64,000 bases of DNA from Streptomyces seoulensis (GTDB lineage: Bacteria > Actinomycetota > Actinomycetes > Streptomycetales > Streptomycetaceae). Shown here in pieces: positions 15,817 through 23,584 of the stretch (positions within the stretch are counted from its first letter, which is position 1; every line of letters starts with the position of its first letter). Made by a program: the position numbers and the translations under genes. The notes below the pieces were generated by a model. That model ran no database searches and was not told the DNA's origin. It saw nothing but the letters and a program-made list of their open reading frames with translations. The stretch is from NCBI GenBank assembly GCA_013364255.1, contig CP054936.1:4618853-4682852 (forward strand), read 5' to 3'.

Positions 15817-16500
15817 ATGCTCAGGTTGATGCCCGTCGGAGACTCGATGACCATCGGCAGCGCGGGCGAACACACCTGGCGTCACCGTCTGTGGCGGCAC
15901 CTGCGCGACACGTACGAGGGGCCGTTCACGTTCGTCGGCCCGCGCGAGGCGCTGTACGACCAGGCGACGCAGACGCCGACCTCGTACGAGTACGCCGACG
16001 CCGCCCCCGGCTTTCCCCGCGCCCACCTGGCCGGCTGGGGCGAGGGCTGGCAGCACATGGCGCCGCTGATCGGCGAGGCGGTGCGCGCGAGCCGCGCCGA
16101 CGTGCTCCTCATCTCGCTGGGCCTCATCGACCTCGGCTTCTACACCAACGCCGAGCAGACGGCGGTCAACGTCGTCCGCTTCGTCGCCGAGGCGCGGCGC
16201 GCGCGGCCGCGCGTGCACATGGTGCTGCTGCCGGTGATCCCCAACGTCCGCGCCGAGACCGAGCCGGCCTTCGCCGACGAGGTGGCCCGCTTCAACGAGC
16301 TGCTCGCCAAGACGGCCGCCGACCTGGACGAACCCCGCTCCCCCCTGCTCCTCGCCTCCCCGCCGCCCGGCTACGACATCCACGCCGACACCTACGACGG
16401 CACCCACCCCAACGCCCGCGGCGAGCACAAGATCGCCGCCGCCTTCGCCGACGCGATGCACGAGGCGTGGGGCTGGGGCGGGGCGTACGGCACCGCCTGA
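15817..16500 (+). CDS. SGNH/GDSL-family hydrolase
   Basis: This 227-residue hydrolase begins MLRLMPVGDSMTIGS. The catalytic serine lies in PVGDSMTIG, and the Asp-x-x-His block is DGTHPNARG near the C-terminus. SLGLIDLG stands where the family carries the Gly/Asn oxyanion residues and departs from the usual GxND, so the exact mechanism is uncertain. No signal peptide is seen, so it is cytosolic. A second Met four residues in could also be the start. It is divergent from the propeller gene. Confidence 0.8.
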   Translation: MLRLMPVGDSMTIGSAGEHTWRHRLWRHLRDTYEGPFTFVGPREALYDQATQTPTSYEYADAAPGFPRAHLAGWGEGWQHMAPLIGEAVRASRADVLLISLGLIDLGFYTNAEQTAVNVVRFVAEARRARPRVHMVLLPVIPNVRAETEPAFADEVARFNELLAKTAADLDEPRSPLLLASPPPGYDIHADTYDGTHPNARGEHKIAAAFADAMHEAWGWGGAYGTA

Positions 16501-16614
16501 ACACCAGCGGCCCGTTCCACTGGCATATGCGCATCCACCCGTGTCCTCGTCGCCGTGCGTATCGTTGTACCGCGCGGCTGCATCGTTCACGGACAGCCGG
16601 GGAGGAGTGCCACG

Positions 16615-17202
16615 ATGACCGTCCTGGAAGACAGGATCACGATGGCCGAGAGCGACAACACGCGCTGGCTCGATGACATGTTCGAGCGGCTCGAGAAGAT
16701 GCCCGTCCCCGAGGGATTCAAGGTGGAGATCGTCGAGGGGACCGTCTACATGTCGCCGCAGCGGAACGCGCACTGGCAGATCATTCTGACGCTCATCAAA
16801 GTACTCATGGGGCGCTTCGGCACCGATGTGCAGATGGTGTCCGACGTCCGCATCGACTTCCCCGGCCACCGCAACGGTCTCGCGCCGGACGTGGCGAAGC
16901 TGCGCGACGGCGCCGCACCGGACGCGAAGGGCCGCTGGAGTCCCGGGGACGTGGAGTTCGTCGCCGAGGTCATCTCCAAGGACACCGCCCGGAACGACTA
17001 CGGACCCAAGAAGACCGCCTACGCCCTCGCCGAGGTCCCCGTCTATCTGATCGTGGACCCGTACCTGGGCAAGTGCCGTCTGTTCACCCAGCCCAAGGAC
17101 GGCGACTACCTCACCGACACGGCCGTCACCTTCGGCGGCGAGGTGGACATGACCACCTCCCTCGGCCTCACCCTCAAGACCGACGACTTCCTCCGCGACT
17201 GA
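16615..17202 (+). CDS. Uma2-family (DUF820) putative nuclease
   Basis: This 195-residue member of the Uma2/DUF820 family is a PD-(D/E)XK-like fold that is expanded in Streptomyces. Visible blocks are FKVEIVEGTVYMSP, LAPDVAKL (metal-site Asp), EFVAEVISKDTARNDYGPKK (Glu and Lys of the core) and PVYLIVDPY. The ATG has an excellent Shine-Dalgarno (GGGGAGGAG, 16599-16607). The gene stands alone. Nuclease activity is predicted from the fold only. Confidence 0.85.
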   Translation: MTVLEDRITMAESDNTRWLDDMFERLEKMPVPEGFKVEIVEGTVYMSPQRNAHWQIILTLIKVLMGRFGTDVQMVSDVRIDFPGHRNGLAPDVAKLRDGAAPDAKGRWSPGDVEFVAEVISKDTARNDYGPKKTAYALAEVPVYLIVDPYLGKCRLFTQPKDGDYLTDTAVTFGGEVDMTTSLGLTLKTDDFLRD

Positions 17203-17261
17203 CCCCGCCGCTCGCAAGCCCCCTTGCTTCGAGCGCACTCCAGGGCTTTGGCTTGGGGACC

Positions 17262-18254
17262 ATGAAGTACACACAGCTGGGACGCACGGGACTCAAGGTC
17301 AGCCGACTGGTGCTCGGCACGATGAACTTCGGGCCGCAGACCGACGAGGCGGACAGCCACGCGATCATGGACGCGGCGCTGGACGCGGGGATCAACTTCT
17401 TCGACACGGCCAACGTGTACGGCTGGGGCGAGAACAAGGGCCGTACCGAGTCGATCATCGGCGACTGGTTCGCCCAGGGCGGCGACCGGCGCGACAAGGT
17501 CGTCCTCGCCACCAAGGTGTACGGCAACATGGGCGCCGACGGCGCGGCATGGCCCAACCACGACAAGCTGTCCGCGCTGAACATCCGCCGGGCCGTGGAC
17601 GCCAGCCTCAAGCGGCTGAAGACCGACCACATCGACCTGTACCAGTTCCACCACATCGACCGGGACACGTCCTTCGACGAGATCTGGCAGGCCATCGACG
17701 TCCTGGTCCAGCAGGGCAAGATCCTCTACGCCGGTTCGTCCAACTTCCCCGGCTACAAGATCGCGCAGGCCAACGAGGCCGCCGCGCGCCGGGGCGGGAC
17801 CATCGGCCTGGTCAGCGAGCAGTGCCTGTACAACCTGGCCGAGCGGCGCGCCGAGATGGAGGTGATCCCGGCCGCGCAGGACTACGGGCTCGGGGTCATC
17901 CCCTGGTCGCCGCTGCACGGCGGACTGCTGGGCGGGGTGCTGAAGAAGCAGGCCGAGAGCGGCCGGCGCGCCTCCGGCCGGGCCGCCGACTCCCTCGCCG
18001 ACCCGGTCCTGCGCGGGCGGATCGAGGCGTACGAGGGGCTGCTCGACAAGCACGGCCTCCAGCCGGGCGAGGCGGCGCTGGCCTGGCTGCTGACCCGGCC
18101 CGGCGTCACCGGCCCGATCGTCGGCCCGCGCACCGCCGAGCAGCTCGACTCCGCGCTGCGGGCGGTCGAGCTGGAGCTGAGCGCGGAGGTGCTGTCCGGC
18201 CTGGACGAGATCTTCCCGGGCCCGGGCCCGTCCCCGGAGGCCTTCGCCTGGTAG
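17262..18254 (+). CDS. Aldo/keto reductase
   Basis: This 330-residue NADPH-dependent oxidoreductase starts MKYTQLGRTGLKVSRLVLGT. The catalytic tetrad is Asp48 and Tyr53 (FDTANVYG), Lys85 (LATKVYG) and His130 (DLYQFHHID). The cofactor region near the end reads GPIVGPRTAEQLDSAL. It is closest to the YajO/AKR11-13 type group. It stands as a single gene, and no pathway link is visible. Confidence 0.92.
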   Translation: MKYTQLGRTGLKVSRLVLGTMNFGPQTDEADSHAIMDAALDAGINFFDTANVYGWGENKGRTESIIGDWFAQGGDRRDKVVLATKVYGNMGADGAAWPNHDKLSALNIRRAVDASLKRLKTDHIDLYQFHHIDRDTSFDEIWQAIDVLVQQGKILYAGSSNFPGYKIAQANEAAARRGGTIGLVSEQCLYNLAERRAEMEVIPAAQDYGLGVIPWSPLHGGLLGGVLKKQAESGRRASGRAADSLADPVLRGRIEAYEGLLDKHGLQPGEAALAWLLTRPGVTGPIVGPRTAEQLDSALRAVELELSAEVLSGLDEIFPGPGPSPEAFAW

Positions 18255-18317
18255 CAGCCGGGGCACGCGTCCGCCGTCACTCGACTTGCCGTGCGGCGGC
18301 GGGCGCGCTCGGTCCGG

Positions 18318-18407
18318 CTACCTGCCGAGCGCGGCCGCCAGGGCGACGAGGGCCAACATCAGCACGAGCGCACCGGCCATGATCCGGTTCCGGGTTTTCG
18401 GGTCCAC
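18318..18407 (-). CDS. 29-residue single-helix membrane peptide
   Basis: This small ORF starts GTG and encodes a short basic head (MDPKTRNRI) followed by one hydrophobic helix (MAGALVLMLALVALAAAL) and GR. It begins 10 nt after the thpR stop on the same strand, with a GGCGGGG-rich region upstream, so it is probably co-transcribed. The basic-then-hydrophobic layout is that of a type II single-span peptide. The function is unknown. The call rests on position and residue pattern only. Confidence 0.5.
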   Translation of the reverse strand: MDPKTRNRIMAGALVLMLALVALAAALGR

Positions 18408-18417
18408 GTGTCCGAGA

Positions 18418-18990
18418 CTAACCGGCCCCGCCGAGCACCCAGCGCCCGACCGGCTCGTAACGGGGCTGCTCGCCGGGCACGCCCGACCTCGGCAGCCGGC
18501 TGCGGACGAGGACCAGCTCGTCCACCGTCCAGGTGCGGCCGGTGAAGTCCTGGAGTGCGGCGACGTAGGGCCGCACGTCCATCGCCTCGCGGGCCCGGGC
18601 CACCGTCAGGTGGGCCTGGTAGCGGCGGTGCTCGTCCTGTTCCAGGCCCGCCTTGCGGGCCGCCGCCGCCGCGCGCCCGGCCAGCAGCCGCAGCGCGCCG
18701 ACCTCCCCCCGCGCGCCCGTCCACAGCGCCTTCCCGCGCCCGAACTGGCCGCCGCCGCGCAACGCCAGCGGGAACGGCCCGGTGCGCCGCGCCGCCTTCG
18801 CCAGCCGCGCCGACAGCTCCGGTACGGTCTCCTCCTCGACCTCGCCGTAGAACGCCAGCGTGAAGTGCCAGCCGGCCCGCTCGGTCCACCGCAGCCGCTC
18901 GGAACCGGGCAGCGCCCGTGCCCGCTCGACCGCGCCGGCCAGCTCCCGCACGACGTCCTCGGGCGGCAGCACGGCGGCGAAGAGTCTCAT
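18418..18990 (-). CDS. thpR: RNA 2',3'-cyclic phosphodiesterase (2H family)
   Basis: This 190-residue 2H phosphoesterase contains the two catalytic HxTx motifs HFTL (His42, Thr44) and HLTV (His127, Thr129). It starts MRLFAAVLPPEDV, as usual for ThpR. Members open 2',3'-cyclic RNA ends to 2'-phosphates. A 5'-side extension to 19059 is open but lacks family similarity. The gene lies 78 nt downstream of the MFS gene on the same strand and 10 nt before a tiny membrane ORF. Confidence 0.9.
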   Translation of the reverse strand: MRLFAAVLPPEDVVRELAGAVERARALPGSERLRWTERAGWHFTLAFYGEVEEETVPELSARLAKAARRTGPFPLALRGGGQFGRGKALWTGARGEVGALRLLAGRAAAAARKAGLEQDEHRRYQAHLTVARAREAMDVRPYVAALQDFTGRTWTVDELVLVRSRLPRSGVPGEQPRYEPVGRWVLGGAG

Positions 18991-19068
18991 ACGGCCAGTG
19001 TCCCCGCCGCGGACCCGGAAGCACTCCGGCGCGACGGGGACACCCGCGGACACGCGCACACCGCGCCG

Positions 19069-20646
19069 TCAGACGGCCGCCAGCTCCTTGTCGGCCTCGC
19101 GGTCGCCCGTCCGGGGGACGAACGCCACCCGGGGGTGGCCGCCGTGCCAGGCGACGGTGAGGCGGAGGTTCCCGGCCCGGGTCAGGACCAGGCCGACGGC
19201 GGTGGCCGCCGCGAGCGAGATCAGCCCGCCGAGGGCGAAGCCGACCCGGGCGCCGTAGGCGTCGGTGACCCAGCCGACCAGCGGCGCGCCCAGCGGGGTG
19301 CCGCCCATGAAGACCATCATGAACAGCGCCATCACCCGGCCGCGCATGGCCGGATCGGTGGCCATCTGCACCGCCGTGTTGGCCGTGACGTTGACCGTGA
19401 GCCCGAACACGCCGATCGGTGCCATCAGCAGCGCGAACAGCCAGTACGACGGGGCCAGCGCGGCCACCACCTCCAGCGCGCCGAACGCCGCCGCGGCCGC
19501 GATCAGCACCCGCAGCCGCGCCGTGCCGCGGCGGGCCGCGAGCAGCGCGCCGACCAGCGAGCCGACCGCCATCACCGTGTTGAACAGGCTGTACGCCCCG
19601 GCGCCCGCGTGGAAGACGTCGTCCGCGTAGGCGGAGAGCCACACCGGGAAGTTGAAGCCGAAGGTGCCGATGAAGCCCACCAGGACGATCGGCCAGATCA
19701 GGTCGGGACGGCCGGCGACGTAGCGCAGGCCCTCGCGCAGCTGGCCCTTGCCGCGCGGGGCGCGCTCCACCATGTGCAGCTCACGGGCGCGCATCAGCAG
19801 CAGGCTGGTCAGCGGCGCGACGAAGGACAGGCCGTTGGCGAGGAACGCCCAGCCGGTGCCGACGCCGGTGATCATGAGGCCGGCGACCGCGGGGCCGACG
19901 AGCCGGGCGGACTGGAAGTTCGCCGAGTTCAGGCTGACCGCGTTCTGGAGCTGCCCGGGGCCGACCATCTCCGAGACGAAGGACTGCCGGGCCGGGTTGT
20001 CCACGACCGTGGCGAGTCCGACGGCGAACGCGGCCACGTACACGTGCCACACCTCGACGTGGCCGGTGAGCGTGAGCGCGGCCAGCGCCAGGCCGGTCAG
20101 GGCCATCGCGGACTGCGTGACGAGCAGCGTCGGCCGCTTCGGCAGCCGGTCCACCAGGACGCCGCCGTACAGGCCGAACAGCAGCATCGGCAGGAACTGG
20201 AGCGCCGTGGTGATGCCGACGGCGGCGGAGGAGCCGGTGAGGCTCAGGACCAGCCAGTCCTGGGCGATGCGCTGCATCCAGGTGCCGGTGTTGGAGACGA
20301 CCTGGCCCAGGAAGAACAGGCGGTAGTTGCGGACCTTCAGCGAGCTGAACATCGAGGAGCGCCGGCCCGTCCCGCGCGGCGCGGCGGACGGCTTCCCGCT
20401 GGCGGCGGTCCGCGGTTCGGCGACCGGCCGCGCCTCGGCGGCGGACCGGGCGTCCGGGGCGGCCGGGGACTCGGGGGCGGTCGGGGAGTCCAGCGCCATG
20501 GCGGACTCCGGGGCCACGGAGGGCTCCGGGGCGGTCGGCGACTCCGGGGCGGTCCCGGGGTCGGGGGCGGTCCGGGAGTCAGGGGTGGGCTGAGTGTCGT
20601 GGGCGGTCGGTGCGGGGGCGGAAGCTGCTCCGGATCCCGTACTCAA
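19069..20646 (-). CDS. MFS transporter (MFS_3/EntS-like) with repetitive N-terminal extension
   Basis: This is a 12-helix major facilitator. The core starts MFSSLKVRNYRLFFLGQ, with the loop motif GGVLVDRLPKRP and DNPARQSFV. The gene appears to begin at a TTG (20646), because GAGGAGG lies about 10 nt upstream. That adds about 98 residues of low complexity made of hexapeptides such as PESPTA, PEPSVA and LDSPTA (DNA about 20450-20590). An alternative start is the Met at 20352. The marR gene lies just upstream on the same strand (62 nt), the usual regulator-plus-pump layout. The substrate is unknown. Confidence 0.85.
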   Translation of the reverse strand: MSTGSGAASAPAPTAHDTQPTPDSRTAPDPGTAPESPTAPEPSVAPESAMALDSPTAPESPAAPDARSAAEARPVAEPRTAASGKPSAAPRGTGRRSSMFSSLKVRNYRLFFLGQVVSNTGTWMQRIAQDWLVLSLTGSSAAVGITTALQFLPMLLFGLYGGVLVDRLPKRPTLLVTQSAMALTGLALAALTLTGHVEVWHVYVAAFAVGLATVVDNPARQSFVSEMVGPGQLQNAVSLNSANFQSARLVGPAVAGLMITGVGTGWAFLANGLSFVAPLTSLLLMRARELHMVERAPRGKGQLREGLRYVAGRPDLIWPIVLVGFIGTFGFNFPVWLSAYADDVFHAGAGAYSLFNTVMAVGSLVGALLAARRGTARLRVLIAAAAAFGALEVVAALAPSYWLFALLMAPIGVFGLTVNVTANTAVQMATDPAMRGRVMALFMMVFMGGTPLGAPLVGWVTDAYGARVGFALGGLISLAAATAVGLVLTRAGNLRLTVAWHGGHPRVAFVPRTGDREADKELAAV

Positions 20647-20708
20647 AAGGGTTCGCCTCCTCGCGGCTGCTGACGTTCTCCACCGGCTCGACAGGTGCTC
20701 GGCCGGCT

Positions 20709-21146
20709 CTACAGGTGCGCGAGCTTCTCCAGTACGGGGGCGGCGTCGCGCAGCTTCGCCCACTCGTCCTCGTCGAGACCGTCGACCAGGCCGGCCAGGA
20801 AGGCGTTCCGCTTGCGGCGGCTCTCCTCCAGCATCGCTTCGGCCTGCTCGGTCCGGGTGACGACCTTCTGCCGCCGGTCCTCGGGGTGCGGCTCCAGCCG
20901 CACCAGACCCTTGGCCTCCAGCAACGCGACGATGCGGGTCATCGACGGCGGCTGCACATGCTCCTTGCGGGCGAGTTCGCCCGGCGTGGCGCTGCCGCAG
21001 TTGGACAGGGTGCCCAGCACCGACATCTCGGTGGGGCTGAGCGACTCGTCGACGCGCTGGTGCTTGAGTCGACGCGACAACCGCATCACGGCGGAGCGCA
21101 GGGAGTTCACGGCGGCTACGTCGTCGCCATGGGTAAGGTCCGGCAT
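20709..21146 (-). CDS. MarR-family transcriptional regulator
   Basis: This 145-residue winged-helix repressor has SLSPTEMSVLGTLSNCGSATPGELA, the recognition helix VQPPSMTRIVALLEAKG, and the wing HPEDRRQKVVTRT. It probably controls itself and the MFS pump downstream. A perfect inverted repeat (21150-21179) directly in front of the ATG fits autoregulation. The ligand is unknown. Confidence 0.92.
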   Translation of the reverse strand: MPDLTHGDDVAAVNSLRSAVMRLSRRLKHQRVDESLSPTEMSVLGTLSNCGSATPGELARKEHVQPPSMTRIVALLEAKGLVRLEPHPEDRRQKVVTRTEQAEAMLEESRRKRNAFLAGLVDGLDEDEWAKLRDAAPVLEKLAHL

Positions 21147-21149
21147 GTT

Positions 21150-21179
21150 CTTTAGCGTAACTCATTACTCTCGCTAAAG
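21150..21179. promoter_or_regulatory. Likely MarR operator
   Basis: CTTTAGCG and CGCTAAAG form perfect 8-bp arms separated by 14 nt, starting 4 nt before the marR start codon. Such a site would overlap the promoter or ribosome binding site. Confidence 0.65.
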
Positions 21180-21233
21180 ACCAACTGGAACACGCACACA
21201 CCAGGTGACCCTGGCCACTACTGGCCGAACACT

Positions 21234-21251
21234 GTCACTCATATGGGTGAC
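21234..21251. promoter_or_regulatory. 18-bp near-perfect palindrome before an RHH gene
   Basis: GTCAC-TCATATGG-GTGAC is symmetric except for one base pair. It lies 53 nt upstream of the ribbon-helix-helix gene and could be its own operator. Confidence 0.45.
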
Positions 21252-21304
21252 TGAGGCGGGGAAGGGCTCCCCGGGCGCGAAGGGTCGCCGCGACCCTCGT
21301 CTCC

Positions 21305-21487
21305 ATGGGGACCAGCGTGCTCAGCCTGCGCATGGACCGCGAGCTGCTCGAACGGCTCCGGGAACACGCCGCGAAAAGAGGAATGAGCGTCCAGGACTAC
21401 GTAGTCCGGACGCTCATTCGAGACGACTTCGACGAACGCTTCCACGCCGCCGTCGAGGAGACGGAGCGGTTCTACGGCGTGCCGTGA
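21305..21487 (+). CDS. Ribbon-helix-helix protein (CopG/Arc type), unpaired
   Basis: This 60-residue protein has an N-terminal strand TSVLSLRMD, helices RELLERLREHAAKRGMSVQDYVVRTL, and an acidic tail ending in ETERFYGVP. The pattern is that of MetJ/Arc DNA-binding dimers and of many antitoxins. No toxin-like ORF is adjacent: the next gene is the convergent NCS2 permease. No clear Shine-Dalgarno precedes the ATG. Confidence 0.72.
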   Translation: MGTSVLSLRMDRELLERLREHAAKRGMSVQDYVVRTLIRDDFDERFHAAVEETERFYGVP

Positions 21488-21510
21488 ACCGCCTCCTCGG
21501 GGGGCGGGGG

Positions 21511-22962
21511 TCAGAGCAGGCCCAGGGCCGGCATCAGGTAGTAGAAGGCGAACACCGCCGCCACCACGTACATGGCCACGGGCACCTCGCGGCCCCGTCC
21601 GGCGGCCAGCCGCAGCGCCACGAAGGTGATGAAGCCCATCCCGATGCCGTTGGTGATCGAGTAGGTGAACGGCATCATCAGCATCGTCACGAAGGCCGGG
21701 ATGGCGATCGTGTAGTCCGCCCAGTCGATCTCCTTGATCGAGCCGGACAGGATCAGGAAGCCCACCGCGAGCAGCGCCGGGGTGGCCGCCTGGGACGGGA
21801 CCATGGTGGCGATCGGGGTGAGGAAGAGGGCCACGGCGAACAGCGCGCCGGTGACCACGTTCGCGAAGCCGGTGCGCGCGCCCTCGCCGACGCCCGCCGT
21901 CGACTCCACGAAGCAGGTGGTGGCCGAGGAGGAGCTGGCGCCGCCGGCGGCGACGGCGATGCCGTCGATGAACAGCACCTTGTTCATGCCGGGCATCTGG
22001 CCCTGCGCGTCGGTCAGCTTCGCCTCGTCGCTGATGCCCATGATCGTGCCCATGGCGTCGAAGAAGCAGGACAGCAGCACGGTGAAGACGAACAGGATGC
22101 CGGTCAGGACGCCGACCTTGTCGAAGCCGCCGAAGATGCTGACCTTGCCGACCAGGCCGAAGTCCGGGGTGGAGACCGGGTTGCCCGGCCACTTCGGGGT
22201 GGTCAGGCCCCAGCTGGGCACCTTGGCGACGGCGTTGACGATCACGGCCACGACCGTCATGACGACGATCGAGATGAGGATCGCGCCGGGCACCTTGCGC
22301 ACGATGAGGGCGAGCGTCAGCAGCGCGCCCAGGATGAAGACGAGGACCGGCCAGCCGTTGAGGTGACCGTCGCCGCCCAGCTGGAGCGGGACGGTGGTGT
22401 GCGCGGCGTCCGGCATCCGGGAGACGAAACCGGAGTCCACCAGGCCGATCAGCATGATGAACAGGCCGATGCCGATGGCGATGCCCTTGCGCAGGCCGAG
22501 CGGCACCGCGTTCATCACCCGCTCGCGCAGACCGGTGGCCACCAGCAGCATCACGACGAAGCCGGCCAGGACGACCATGCCCATCGCGTCCGGCCAGGAC
22601 ATGCGCGGCGCGAGCTGGAGCGCGACCACCGTGTTGACGCCGAGACCGGCGGCGAGCGCGATCGGGACGTTGCCGATGACGCCCATGAGCAGGGTGGTGA
22701 ACGCGGCCGTCAGCGCGGTGGCGGTGACGAGCTGGCCGTTGTCGAGCTGGTGCCCGTACATGTCCTTCGCGCTGCCCAGGATGATCGGGTTCAGCACGAT
22801 GATGTAGGCCATCGCGAAGAAGGTGGCGAAGCCGCCGCGGATCTCGCGGGACAGGGAGCTGCCGCGCTCGGAGATCTTGAAGTAGCGGTCGAGGGCGCCG
22901 TACGGGGGCGGCGTCCCGGGCTTCTCGGGGGCGGGGACCTTGGCGGTGGCCGAGGTGGACAT
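21511..22962 (-). CDS. NCS2-family permease (AzgA/PbuG type, adenine/guanine/hypoxanthine)
   Basis: This 483-residue membrane transporter starts MSTSATAKVPAPEK and contains the signature FATFFAMAYIIVLNP, the NCS2 stretch ALAAGLGVNTVVAL, CFFDAMGTIMGI, and the SSSSATTCFVESTAGVGEGARTG region typical of the AzgA-like branch. It should move purine bases with protons. The Shine-Dalgarno GAGGT lies about 9 nt before the ATG. The long leader carries a hairpin (23048-23080) whose role is unknown. Confidence 0.92.
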   Translation of the reverse strand: MSTSATAKVPAPEKPGTPPPYGALDRYFKISERGSSLSREIRGGFATFFAMAYIIVLNPIILGSAKDMYGHQLDNGQLVTATALTAAFTTLLMGVIGNVPIALAAGLGVNTVVALQLAPRMSWPDAMGMVVLAGFVVMLLVATGLRERVMNAVPLGLRKGIAIGIGLFIMLIGLVDSGFVSRMPDAAHTTVPLQLGGDGHLNGWPVLVFILGALLTLALIVRKVPGAILISIVVMTVVAVIVNAVAKVPSWGLTTPKWPGNPVSTPDFGLVGKVSIFGGFDKVGVLTGILFVFTVLLSCFFDAMGTIMGISDEAKLTDAQGQMPGMNKVLFIDGIAVAAGGASSSSATTCFVESTAGVGEGARTGFANVVTGALFAVALFLTPIATMVPSQAATPALLAVGFLILSGSIKEIDWADYTIAIPAFVTMLMMPFTYSITNGIGMGFITFVALRLAAGRGREVPVAMYVVAAVFAFYYLMPALGLL

Positions 22963-23047
22963 GCGGATGACCTCAGGGATGACGGGAGGTACCGGAGTAC
23001 CTGGCCGGGAAGGGGATCAAACGTGATCGAGTCTCGCCGTCTTCTGT

Positions 23048-23080
23048 CACCAACAGGTCTCCCCCAGGTTGCGGTTGGTG
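23048..23080 (-). promoter_or_regulatory. Hairpin in the purine permease leader
   Basis: CACCAAC and GTTGGTG form a 7-bp stem around a 19-nt loop, 86 nt before the permease start. It does not match a purine riboswitch core that I know. It could be an operator or an mRNA structure. Confidence 0.35.
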
Positions 23081-23216
23081 TTTCCTACGAAGAGAAGCGG
23101 CCAGACTCAGACCGTTTCAGTATGAACATATGAAGGAGAAAAAGGCCATCTCCGCGCGTAGACCCCGGCCGGGACGCCACGGCACCCCTCCGCACCCCGG
23201 GCCGTAAGCTGAGCGC

Positions 23217-23498
23217 ATGGCGAAGTGGACCCCCAAGCACGAGGCGCCGGAGCCCCTGGAGGGCCCCGTGGTCGCCACCATCACCGGCGGCACGATCGTC
23301 TGGTTCGTCCTCTTCCTGGCCCAGCTCCCCTTCTACGGCTGGTACGCCGACCACGACCGCGCCTGGTGGGTGTGGACCTGCCTGGCCGGCGGCGGCCTCG
23401 GCCTGATCGGCGTCTGGTACGTGCGCCGGCGCGACGCGGCGATCAAGCGCGCGGCGGCCGGCGGGGCGGCGCCCACCGCGGTCCCGTCCAGCGAGTAG
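23217..23498 (+). CDS. DUF2530 small membrane protein
   Basis: This 93-residue protein carries EPLEGPVVATITGGTIVWFVLFL, PFYGWYADH and WWVWTCLAGGGLGLIGVWYVRRRD: two membrane helices joined by a short aromatic loop, with a cytosolic basic end. This is the actinobacterial DUF2530 family. Its position beside, and divergent from, an NCS2 permease is as I recall from other streptomycetes. The function is unknown. Confidence 0.88.
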   Translation: MAKWTPKHEAPEPLEGPVVATITGGTIVWFVLFLAQLPFYGWYADHDRAWWVWTCLAGGGLGLIGVWYVRRRDAAIKRAAAGGAAPTAVPSSE

Positions 23499-23515
23499 GC
23501 CCGACGGGCCCGCGC

Positions 23516-23554
23516 ACAGGTCCGACGGGTAACGCGTACAGGTCCAACGAGTAA
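23516..23554. repeat. Imperfect 17-bp direct repeat
   Basis: ACAGGTCCGACGGGTAA (23516-23532) and ACAGGTCCAACGAGTAA (23538-23554) differ at two bases and are spaced 22 nt (two helical turns). They lie upstream of the P-type ATPase gene and may be a binding site. Confidence 0.5.
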
Positions 23555-23584
23555 AGGGCCCCGTCCCCACGTACCGTCGAATGC

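Noticed and set aside
21205..23133. Histidine/aspartate-rich open frame opposite the NCS2 permease
   Set aside because: The composition is that of the complement of a GC-rich membrane protein gene, with no domain pattern. The permease frame is convincing.
22963..23216. Purine riboswitch in front of the NCS2 permease
   Set aside because: The 7-bp hairpin there lacks the conserved loops and three-way junction of purine aptamers.
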